Assembly (NCBI GenBank): GCA_963931925.1
Contig: OZ007571.1
Coordinates: forward strand, 42,908,279 to 42,972,278
Reading direction: 5' to 3'
From: Onchidella celtica
Taxonomy: Eukaryota; Mollusca; Gastropoda; Systellommatophora; Onchidiidae
DNA: 64,000 nucleotides
Shown piece after piece: positions 56,286 to 64,000 of the stretch. The translations under genes were made by a program, and so were the position numbers. The notes beneath the pieces are model-generated. The model did not search any database. It had not been told where the DNA came from and worked only from the letters and a program-made list of their open reading frames with translations. Positions within the stretch are counted from its first letter, which is position 1. Each line of letters starts with the position of its first letter.

Positions 56286-59200
56286 ATGGCTGACTTTCTT
56301 AAATACTTTGAATCTGCCAAAGTTCTGGGCATACCAGAGGAAGAACGCGCCGCGTGGTGCGAACGACAAGTACAACAAGACCGAGAGCGCGAGGATCGAA
56401 AAGAAGCAAGAGAGAGAGAAAAAGAAGAAAGAGAAAGAGAAAAAGAAGAAAGAGAACGAGAAAAAGAAAGAGAGAGAGAAAAGGAAAGACAGCATGAACT
56501 CGCAATGAAAAAGTTAGAGCAACAATCGCTTGTAACACCCACCACTGCCACCAATACTTATGCTACTAAACCAAAACTACCACCATTTAATGAAAAACTC
56601 GACCGGATCGACGCATATTTACATCGGTTCGAGTTACACGCTAAATGCGTCGGATGGCAGCAGGCGATGTACAGTTCATGCCTGTCCAATTTATTAACAG
56701 GTAAGGCTTTAGAGGTATTTCATAGCCTCAAGGTAGAAGATGCCAATGATTATGACAAGCTTAAAACAGCATTGCTTAAACGATTCCAGCATACCGAGGA
56801 TGGCTTTCATCAAAGATTTCGCTCATGTAAACCTGAGCCATCTGAAAATTTCGCAACTTATGTGAATCGATTGAAACATTATTTAGATCGCTGGATTGAG
56901 CTCGCGAACGTAACCATCGGAAATTATTCCCAACTTTACGATTTGGTCTTGAAGGACCAAGTCTATACGGCATGTCATTCCGATTTAGTTGCCCACCTTA
57001 AAGAGAGGGCACCGACATCCTCTGAAGAAATCACATCGTGCGCGGAACGATATGCGTCCGCCCACCCAAATCGTCCTTTGGCAAAGCCTTCAACTACAAC
57101 ACCGTGTTATGCCAACGTAGGCAAAGGAGCGCCAACCGGACACGATCGTTCAAGGCCGACTCGTCGTCAGGCCCCAAATCCACGCTCTCAATCAGAGCCG
57201 CCTTTTTGTAGACAGAGAGATTTTCCGAATCGAGGTAATGTATCCCCGCGTCGAGGATACCAGAGTTATTCTTTTTACGAGCCTCGCCCATATTATCGTG
57301 GCAACTATCCAGGCCATCAATATAACCGGCCTCAGGGACCGCCGCGACGAGTGCATTTTGATGATAATCATAATTATAATAGACCGCAGAGTCTTCCCTA
57401 TCGTGGAAACGATCCTAATCGTACTATATGTTATAAGTGTAATAGGGTAGGCCACATACAGAGATTTTGTAACGTGAAATTGGAATCCGCAAATGCCTGC
57501 TCGGTTAAACCTACACTTTATGAGACTGACGGTCATTCTGGATCTTCATCGCAATCAAAGAGTATTCCAGTCATGTCCGCCCTACATGAACTGGGGGAAC
57601 TAACATTTTACCAGGGCCGCGTGAACGCTATTCGCGCTTCTGTTCTACGTGACTCCGGATGCACGACTATCCGCGTTCGACAGTCACTAGTCCGTCCAAC
57701 ACAATTTTTGGACAAGGAGGTAACTTGTATTACTTTTGGCGGATCTGTAGAGCGATTCCGTCTTGCAGAAGTTTATATTGATACACCTTTTCTCACAGGT
57801 ATTGTTACTGCATGTGTACTGCCTAATCCGGTGGCTGATATAATCATAGGGAATGTACCTCAAGTAAATAAGTTTCCTATCGGTAACTTGGAAATTTGGA
57901 CTGAGGATGAGAGTATTGCTTGTGCGACAACACGCCTACAATCGAGTCGACGAGCAGACAGTCCATTGAGTAATCCTACTATTGAAGTGAACATAACGTC
58001 TAGTGCATTTCATGATGAGCAACATTCAGATCCCACATTGAAACATTTGTTTGCTAAGGTTGATCCTACCGCACCGGATACCTCTAAGTTTCTTATTAAA
58101 GATGACTTATTATATCGTAATTTTCGGAATAAGCGAGAGACCGTTATGCAACTTGTAGTACCGAGATCTTTTCGTCGCGACATTATTCGTCTCGCGCATG
58201 ACACTTCCTTGGCGGGTCACCAGGGAAAGGCCAGAACTAAGTCTGGAATACTATCGCAATTTTTTTGGCCCAGTATTTACGCAGATGTAAACCGGTTTGT
58301 ATCAACATGTGACGTATGTCAGAGACGTACTCCTAAAGGAAGAGCATCGCGAGCTCCTCTGCAGGAGATGCCTATGGTCTCCAGACCATTTGAGCGCGTT
58401 GCCGTAGATATAGTTGGTCCCCTACACAAGTCAGACAGAGGACATCGTTTTATACTTTCTGTCATTGACTACGCAACCCGTTGGCCAGAGGCCATTCCGC
58501 TAAAAGACATTTCAGCTGATCATGTCGCTGAAGCTCTTATTACTGTTTTTTCGCGTCTTGGGTTTCCAGTTGAAATTTTATCGGACAGAGGTCCACAGTT
58601 TACCTCTGAGCTTTTTAAGAAGGTCTTGGAGTTGGTCGGGATTAAACAAAGATTGACATCTCCATATCACCCACAGTCTAATGGCTGCTGTGAACGGTGG
58701 AATGCTACTATGAAAAGTATGCTTGCGCGAGTTTCCGCCGACAAACCGAGTGATTGGGATCGACAACTCCCCGCTATTCTTTTTGCATATCGAGAACTAC
58801 CGAACGCATCGACGGGTTTTTCTCCCTTCGAATTATTGTATGGTCGTAAGCCGCGTGGTCCAATGGCCATACTTCATGATTTATTCGCCGGATCAGACAC
58901 CGACGACAATGATACGCGGTCTGCATATCAATACGTTGTAGACTTGCGCCAGCGAATACTTAACGCATGTCAGCTCGCACAAAAATCTTCAGCTGCGCAT
59001 GCGAGTCTTTATAAACAATATCGTGATCAAGGTAGCCGATTGCGAACCTTGGCCGTCGGAGACCAAACTCTTGTTCTCCTTCCGGAAACGAAAAATAAAC
59101 TCCTTCTTACATGGAAGGGACCTTTTAAAGTTCTAAAGAGACTTTCTCGAGTAAATTATCTTATCAAGATTCGAGGACAGGACAAAGTCTTCCATATAAA

Positions 59201-60638
59201 TATGTTAAAGCAGTACCTGTCCGACGATGATAATCGGCAGAATAATCGCCGAAATGTGGTTGCACAGGCCAATGCGGCCTTGGTTTCAGTTGACGATGAT
59301 GATCCTATCAAGATAGAGAATTCAATCCCCGCACTTCGATCTTCTGAAAACACTTCGGATGTGAATATAAATCCAGATTTATCTGAATCGCAAAGACAAG
59401 ATTTAAGAGATTTGCTTAACGAGTTTACTACAGTCTTTACTGATCTACCAGGTAATACTTCTTTGGTACAGCATGTTATAAGATTAAAGACGGATATACC
59501 CGTCTTTGTTAAACCATATCCGCGTCCGCTGCACGCACAGGAGACTATAATAACCGAGGTACGTAACATGTTTCACCTAGGAGTGATAGAGCGATCGACG
59601 AGTCCATATAACTCACCCATCGTCTTAGTGAAAAAAAAAGATGATACAGGGCGTTTTTGTATTGACTATCGTAAACTTAATGACGTTACGATATATGACG
59701 CTCAACCGATTCCCAACCAGGAGAATCTTTTTGCTCAGTTAGCGAGGGCAACGATTTTTTCTAAAATTGATCTTTCCAAAGGCTATTGGCAAATTCCGCT
59801 TGATGAGAATAGCAAGCAATATACCGCTTTTCAGACTCCGTTGGGTCTTATGCAGTGGCGCTATATGCCTTTCGGGTTAGTTACAGCCCCTGCTACTTTC
59901 GCCCGTATGATGACAATATTACTCCAGGGTATGAATTCCGTATTGTCGTATTTTGACGACATTTGTATTTATGAAACCGATTGGTCGGGACACCTCGCAG
60001 CCCTACGACAAGTTTTTATTGCTCTTCGTCGAGCTGGCCTTACGGCGAAACCCAGTAAGGTGTTTTTAGGATATAATGAAATTAATTTTCTGGGCCATAC
60101 AATTGCCCACGGCGTTCAGACTCCAGATGACAAGAAGATAACTACCATCTTAAAGCTCCAACCTCCTCGAACTAAGAAAGAAGTTCGTAGTTTATTGGGC
60201 TTTCTAAACTATTATAGGAAATTCATTCCAAATTTTTCTTCGCTTACAGCTCCGTTATCGGACCTCACAAGAAAGAATTTTCCTAATAAAGTGAAATGGA
60301 CAACCGAATGTGCTGATACACTTCGTACCGTTCAACAATTGTTTTCCACTTCCCCCATTCTCATACTACCAGATATAAACCAAATATTTATTGTCCGCAC
60401 TGATGCGTCGGACAAGGGATTGGGAGCTGTGTTATTACAGGAACGAGACGATACCTTGCGGCCATGTCTATACGCCAGCCGCAAGTTGCTGGATAGGGAA
60501 TGCCGCTATGCAATTATCGAGCGAGAGTGCCTCGCTATCATTTTTGCTGTAAACGCATTTTCGAGATATCTACTCATGTCCGAGTTTATAATTGAAACGT
60601 GTCACAAATCCCTGACTGGGAGATGTAATAGTTTATGA
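56286..60638 (+). CDS. Gag-pol polyprotein of element B (Gmr1-type order)
   Basis: Single frame of 1450 codons. An Arg/Glu/Lys-rich coiled-coil stretch (about 40-85) and gag core lead to a CCHC knuckle CYKCNRVGHIQRFC (about 381). A protease-like LRDSGCTTI follows (about 453). The integrase has an HHCC zinc site (about 638-678), core AVDIVGP, ILSDRGPQFT and CCERWNA, and a GPF module ending VFHINMLKQY (about 969). Only then comes the reverse transcriptase (FCIDYRKLN, FSKIDLSKGYWQIP, YMPFGLVTAPATF, YFDDI about 1222) and RNase H (RTDASDKGLGAVLLQ about 1372). The last residues come from element D, whose insertion cuts the RNase H region. The order PR-IN-RT-RH with gypsy-like sequence is the Gmr1 pattern. 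Confidence 0.93.
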   Translation: MADFLKYFESAKVLGIPEEERAAWCERQVQQDREREDRKEAREREKEEREREKEEREREKEREREKERQHELAMKKLEQQSLVTPTTATNTYATKPKLPPFNEKLDRIDAYLHRFELHAKCVGWQQAMYSSCLSNLLTGKALEVFHSLKVEDANDYDKLKTALLKRFQHTEDGFHQRFRSCKPEPSENFATYVNRLKHYLDRWIELANVTIGNYSQLYDLVLKDQVYTACHSDLVAHLKERAPTSSEEITSCAERYASAHPNRPLAKPSTTTPCYANVGKGAPTGHDRSRPTRRQAPNPRSQSEPPFCRQRDFPNRGNVSPRRGYQSYSFYEPRPYYRGNYPGHQYNRPQGPPRRVHFDDNHNYNRPQSLPYRGNDPNRTICYKCNRVGHIQRFCNVKLESANACSVKPTLYETDGHSGSSSQSKSIPVMSALHELGELTFYQGRVNAIRASVLRDSGCTTIRVRQSLVRPTQFLDKEVTCITFGGSVERFRLAEVYIDTPFLTGIVTACVLPNPVADIIIGNVPQVNKFPIGNLEIWTEDESIACATTRLQSSRRADSPLSNPTIEVNITSSAFHDEQHSDPTLKHLFAKVDPTAPDTSKFLIKDDLLYRNFRNKRETVMQLVVPRSFRRDIIRLAHDTSLAGHQGKARTKSGILSQFFWPSIYADVNRFVSTCDVCQRRTPKGRASRAPLQEMPMVSRPFERVAVDIVGPLHKSDRGHRFILSVIDYATRWPEAIPLKDISADHVAEALITVFSRLGFPVEILSDRGPQFTSELFKKVLELVGIKQRLTSPYHPQSNGCCERWNATMKSMLARVSADKPSDWDRQLPAILFAYRELPNASTGFSPFELLYGRKPRGPMAILHDLFAGSDTDDNDTRSAYQYVVDLRQRILNACQLAQKSSAAHASLYKQYRDQGSRLRTLAVGDQTLVLLPETKNKLLLTWKGPFKVLKRLSRVNYLIKIRGQDKVFHINMLKQYLSDDDNRQNNRRNVVAQANAALVSVDDDDPIKIENSIPALRSSENTSDVNINPDLSESQRQDLRDLLNEFTTVFTDLPGNTSLVQHVIRLKTDIPVFVKPYPRPLHAQETIITEVRNMFHLGVIERSTSPYNSPIVLVKKKDDTGRFCIDYRKLNDVTIYDAQPIPNQENLFAQLARATIFSKIDLSKGYWQIPLDENSKQYTAFQTPLGLMQWRYMPFGLVTAPATFARMMTILLQGMNSVLSYFDDICIYETDWSGHLAALRQVFIALRRAGLTAKPSKVFLGYNEINFLGHTIAHGVQTPDDKKITTILKLQPPRTKKEVRSLLGFLNYYRKFIPNFSSLTAPLSDLTRKNFPNKVKWTTECADTLRTVQQLFSTSPILILPDINQIFIVRTDASDKGLGAVLLQERDDTLRPCLYASRKLLDRECRYAIIERECLAIIFAVNAFSRYLLMSEFIIETCHKSLTGRCNSL

Positions 60639-61794
60639 CAGGACGACAATCACGAACAAACAAGTTTAACACTTAACAAAACAATCCATCAGACTCACAC
60701 ATTTATTAAACCTAATTATACATATAATAGCGCAATTACATACATTATATCATTGAAATGAACTGCCGTACAACGGCCTTATTCTCACACACACTCTCCC
60801 TCGGATCCACAATCCGGTAGTTACTCCTAAAGGCACTTCGGCCTCAGCCTCTCCCCTCAGGGTCTTAATAGTACATTAATGATTCACTGGCACCGCAGTC
60901 TCTCAATATCACCTTCCTATTGTCATACACCTTAGCACTCCCCTAGCACCTCCGCAGGGCAATAACACATTATTATTTCCATAGCCATCAACATGGCAAC
61001 AACATAATATCAGTTCACTAGCCTATCAACATGGCAACAACATAGTATCTCATTCACTCTCATATCTACGTCCCTGTCCGTGGCCTGACTGCCACGACTT
61101 TATGTGCCTCTATTGTCCGGTACTGACAGCCTCACTTCTGGCCTATGTGTGGCCTCCGGCCCTATGCTGGCCTATCCCCTGTGCTCATCGAGGTGGCTCT
61201 GCGGCCCGTCCCCGACACCTACAAGAATAACATTACATTGGTATAATACCCTACCATTTCTATTCACTCCACCTCTCCTTACAATCCATGAAGCGTACAC
61301 ACACTAGTTCACCTTTCACTCACCACACATCTTACGGTAACACACTTCCATCGGAGTACACACTACTCACTCGCGCTACAAATCCATGAACTCACTTTCA
61401 TCTATCGCTCATGGCGCACATTGCTATATCCAATATCACGGACTTCCACATTCCTCACATATACTTATTCACATCATGGTAATAGACGAATATAATATAA
61501 TACATCAATCATAATAATCAATCAACATTCTACATACCAGTCATAACTGGAAAGACTCTCACTAGTCTTCTCGACTGCTTCCTTTTATCTCTGCCCGATG
61601 GGCTATTATTCACAGATCCGCTCCCTAGGACCTTCTAACTTGCAGTGATAGTTATACAGCGCTTTCGCCTCCTTCAGACCCCCCCCCCCCACTACTCACA
61701 ACAGCACGCTTAACTTGCTGTCTACTGTGAGTCCTTACTCTACACCCGCTCTGTAGCAATCCCCTTAATTGCACTCACTCCACTCGTGACATCA
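60626..61794 (-). repeat. 3' LTR of element D, about 1.17 kb
   Basis: On the minus strand it starts TGATGTCACGAGTGG right after the purine tract TTTTTTGGGGTGGGGGA and ends ...AACTATTACA where B's coding sequence resumes. The left border is placed at a TG (60626) but could be a few bases off, since the other end and the target duplication are not in the window. GC content is higher than its surroundings. Confidence 0.72.
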
Positions 61795-62147
61795 TCCCCC
61801 ACCCCAAAAAAATTAATGCAATTAATTTCAAATCGCATCAAGATGACTGTCAACGAGTGAGCGTGAGCAATACGTACACTAAAAAAGCTGACCTAGCAGT
61901 TCCCCTAGTATATAGAATACCGAAATCAGGGGAAAATATGGGGATCAATATGGCCTGCAATAGGCATATATGTGTCACCTCATGAATAGCTAACTAAACA
62001 CAATATCTACTACAGAATCAAAAACCATTCAACCTATCAACCATTCTTCATATCATATTTATAATGTCAATATTTTAAAGTCGACTTATTCACACAGATC
62101 CTGTCAATGTTCCTGTCCTCCGATGTATAAGCTCCTGAAATCTTCCC
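61795..62147 (-). other. Non-coding stretch of element D between pol and 3' LTR
   Basis: About 350 bp with no frame; holds the purine tract adjacent to the LTR. Confidence 0.6.
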
Positions 62148-64000
62148 CTAGGCTCGACTAAGGTAGTCGGCGATATGATTGCTGGTTCCTGGAATTGGTT
62201 GAATAACGAAGGTATACGGCTGCAAAGCCAATGCCCATCTAGACAAGCGTGGGCTGGACGAACGATTCTTCGACAAAAATGTCAGTGGCTTGTGGTCTGT
62301 CTGGATACAAAATTCTCGTCCCATGAGATAACGTCCTAGTTTCTGGACGGACCAGACAATGGCAAGACACTCACGCTCTATCACAGAATACTTTCTTTCT
62401 CTCTGCAATAACTTCCTACTGACATAACATACAGGATGGAGACATTCGTTCTTCTCCTGTAGAAGACAAGCGCCGACACCAGAGTCCGACGCATCCGTTC
62501 TGAGGATAAAATTAGATCGAAAATCGGGTAATATCAGAATGGGTGACGATGATAATGCTGTCACCAAATTATCAAATGCTGTCTGACATTCAGACGTCCA
62601 CTGGACCTTATCGGGTTGTCCCTTCTTAGTAAGGTCAGTAAGAGAAGATGACAAGGAGGAAAAATTTGGAATGAACTTTCTGTAATAATTTAAAATTCCC
62701 ACTAAGCTTCTGACTTGTTTCTTTGTTTTTGGGATTTGCAACCCTACTAACTTGTCAATTTTTGTTTCTTCAGGTCTCTGAACACCTCTACCCACAATAT
62801 GTCCTAAGAATATTATCTCTGGACATGCCAAATCCATCTTTGCGGGTTTAGCAGTTAACCCAAAATGACGTAATCGTTGAAAAATTACTGTTAGTGTCTG
62901 AATATGATCAGACCATGTCGACGTATGGCATGCTATATCGTCAAAGAATGAAACGACATTAGGTATGTCCTTCAACACTAATCTCATTAATCGTGCAAAC
63001 GTCGCTGGCGCGTTTACCAACCCAAATGGCATGACCTTAAATTGGAATAATCCAATGGGCGTTTGGAACGCCGTGTATTGTTTAGACTCCTCAGTAAGCG
63101 GGATTTCCCAATACCCTTTCGTCAAATCTATCTTGGAAAACCACGTGGACCCGGCTAATGAAGCTATTAATTCCTCCTGGAACGGAATAGGCTCCCTATC
63201 GCCTACCGTAATAGTGTTCAGTCTTCGAAAATCAATACAGAACCGCACCGATCCATCAAGTTTTTTCACGAGGACGATGGGTGATGAATACGGCGATGTT
63301 GATGGTTCTATCACATCTAACTTCAACATTGACTCAACTTCCTTTACAACTCTATCTCTCGAAGAAAACGGCAGCGGATAAGGTCTAAGAAATACTGGCT
63401 TATCCGAAGTCAACTTTATTTGGTGCTCGATCACTGTAGTGCGACCCGGCAAATCCGTAACAACATCCGGAAATGACGCTAACAGGGTCTCAAGTTCCCT
63501 ACTCCTTGAACTCGTAAGGTCAGGGTTAATTTTTACGTCCCTGTAACCTTGTGTCGGAGTTAACTCCGGCAATTGAATTTGTAACTCCTCCTGCGCCTCG
63601 GTGTCGCTTACGTCACAGTCCAACTGGTCTACGACCCCCGTACAAGCAGTAGAGAAGACAGTCTCCTCTGGTCTTGCCTGTGCACACAGATACTGTGGTC
63701 TCTCATAAAATCTCTGTAGCATATTAACATGGAAAACCTTACTCGTTCCATCAATGTGGATAGCGTAATCTACCTTTGAAACAACTCGCTCAATAACATA
63801 AGGACCTTTCCATGTCATCAATAACTTATTATGGTCCGTAGGTAACAACAACAGAACCTTGTCTCCTGGCTTAAAAATTCTCAGTTTGGAACCTCTATCC
63901 TTATAGTCTTTTGCTCTTTTCGAAGCGATACCAGAAGCTTCTTCTGCTATAGTGCGCGCTGCAGATAGTCTTTCTCTTAAATCAACAAGGTACTGAAACA
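62148..64000 (-). CDS. Pol of element D: integrase C-terminus, reverse transcriptase, RNase H (partial)
   Basis: The frame is open to the window edge; 63851 is only an internal codon. From the edge inward it reads the integrase tail (LVDLRERLSAARTIAEEAS, KPGDKVLLLLPTDHNK, TWKGPYVIERVV, VFHVNMLQRF). Next is the reverse transcriptase (FCIDFRRLN, FSKIDLTKGYWEIPL, VMPFGLVNAPATF, FFDDI), then RNase H (RTDASDSGVGACLLQ, QTDHKPLTFL) and a final PGTSNHIADYLSRA before the stop. Reverse transcriptase and RNase H are the last domains, with no integrase after them, confirming integrase-first order. The reading frame in view looks whole. Confidence 0.92.
   Translation of the reverse strand, partial: FQYLVDLRERLSAARTIAEEASGIASKRAKDYKDRGSKLRIFKPGDKVLLLLPTDHNKLLMTWKGPYVIERVVSKVDYAIHIDGTSKVFHVNMLQRFYERPQYLCAQARPEETVFSTACTGVVDQLDCDVSDTEAQEELQIQLPELTPTQGYRDVKINPDLTSSRSRELETLLASFPDVVTDLPGRTTVIEHQIKLTSDKPVFLRPYPLPFSSRDRVVKEVESMLKLDVIEPSTSPYSSPIVLVKKLDGSVRFCIDFRRLNTITVGDREPIPFQEELIASLAGSTWFSKIDLTKGYWEIPLTEESKQYTAFQTPIGLFQFKVMPFGLVNAPATFARLMRLVLKDIPNVVSFFDDIACHTSTWSDHIQTLTVIFQRLRHFGLTAKPAKMDLACPEIIFLGHIVGRGVQRPEETKIDKLVGLQIPKTKKQVRSLVGILNYYRKFIPNFSSLSSSLTDLTKKGQPDKVQWTSECQTAFDNLVTALSSSPILILPDFRSNFILRTDASDSGVGACLLQEKNECLHPVCYVSRKLLQRERKYSVIERECLAIVWSVQKLGRYLMGREFCIQTDHKPLTFLSKNRSSSPRLSRWALALQPYTFVIQPIPGTSNHIADYLSRA

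Larger units (their letters stand above)
53527..60625 (+). mobile_element. LTR retrotransposon B, Gmr1-like (integrase before reverse transcriptase)
   Basis: A 5' LTR, a primer-site-like TGGAGAGGGACCC and a leader of about 1.45 kb are followed by one long gag-pol frame. The frame is whole as far as it goes but is interrupted at about 60.6 kb by element D, so the 3' end and 3' LTR lie outside the window. It inserted into element E copy 2. LTR and leader are shared with element A. Being nested in a young repeat suggests it is itself young. Confidence 0.88.
60626..64000 (-). mobile_element. LTR retrotransposon D, Gmr1-like, partial at window edge
   Basis: Minus-strand element inserted in B's RNase H region. 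Its 3' LTR lies at the left; next come the purine tract, a non-coding stretch, and pol reading leftward from beyond the window. Integrase C-terminal sequence lies upstream of the reverse transcriptase, so it has the same unusual order as B, but the sequences are well diverged and the families differ. The 5' half is outside the window. Confidence 0.88.

Noticed and set aside
1-64000. CRISPR arrays, bacterial operons or phage genes
   Set aside because: No spaced palindromic repeats, no ribosome binding sites and no dense co-directional frames; the sequence is eukaryotic.

Overview
The window is animal nuclear DNA. It is AT-rich, has no dense open reading frames, and is full of metazoan transposons, tRNA-derived SINEs and long TATC/CATC arrays. 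The SINE tail type, the many TCTAGATCTAGATC-like runs and the mix of RTE, Gmr1-like, foldback and hAT elements fit a mollusc, probably a gastropod. That assignment is inference; no diagnostic host gene is visible.

Layout, 1-31 kb: 1-3.9 kb is unassigned DNA with a 39-bp-arm hairpin, an 18-bp minisatellite and a tetranucleotide array. From 3.9 to 13.84 kb lies LTR element A, which has no coding region. It split the tetranucleotide array (5-bp duplication CTATC), and its 5' LTR was later hit by a 3.95-kb RTE-type LINE on the minus strand (11-bp duplication CTTGACATGAC). From 14.5 to 23 kb there are LINE 3' fragments (L2/CR1-like and two RTE-like), foldback element FB1 and three copies of one small MITE family. 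From 24 to 31 kb there is a tRNA-derived SINE head, a probable solo LTR with 94-bp tandem repeats, and a hAT transposase relic.

Layout, 31-64 kb: a Merlin (ISXO2-type) relic is followed by the 2.8-kb foldback FB2, a SINE split by a hAT MITE, a Harbinger relic and a 292-bp MITE. From 38.9 to 47.7 kb are a few candidate host exons. Two appear to be interrupted by LTR insertions, at 39.2-41.7 kb and 43.1-44.3 kb. A piggyBac-type element lies at 48.2-48.9 kb. A second copy of the 39-kb element starts at 51.3 kb and is interrupted by LTR element B (53.5 kb onward). B's coding region is in turn interrupted at about 60.6 kb by LTR element D on the minus strand, which runs off the window.

The main biological points are these. 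(1) B and D both have integrase before reverse transcriptase, the Gmr1-type order, inside an otherwise Ty3/gypsy-like pol. (2) A shares its LTR and leader with B but has no genes, so it looks like a non-autonomous partner of the B family. (3) FB1 and FB2 share a terminal signature beginning CCGGTGT, followed by tracts of palindromic CCCC/GGGG blocks, and may be one poorly described DNA-transposon group. The nesting gives a relative history: array, then A, then LINE; and E copy 2, then B, then D.
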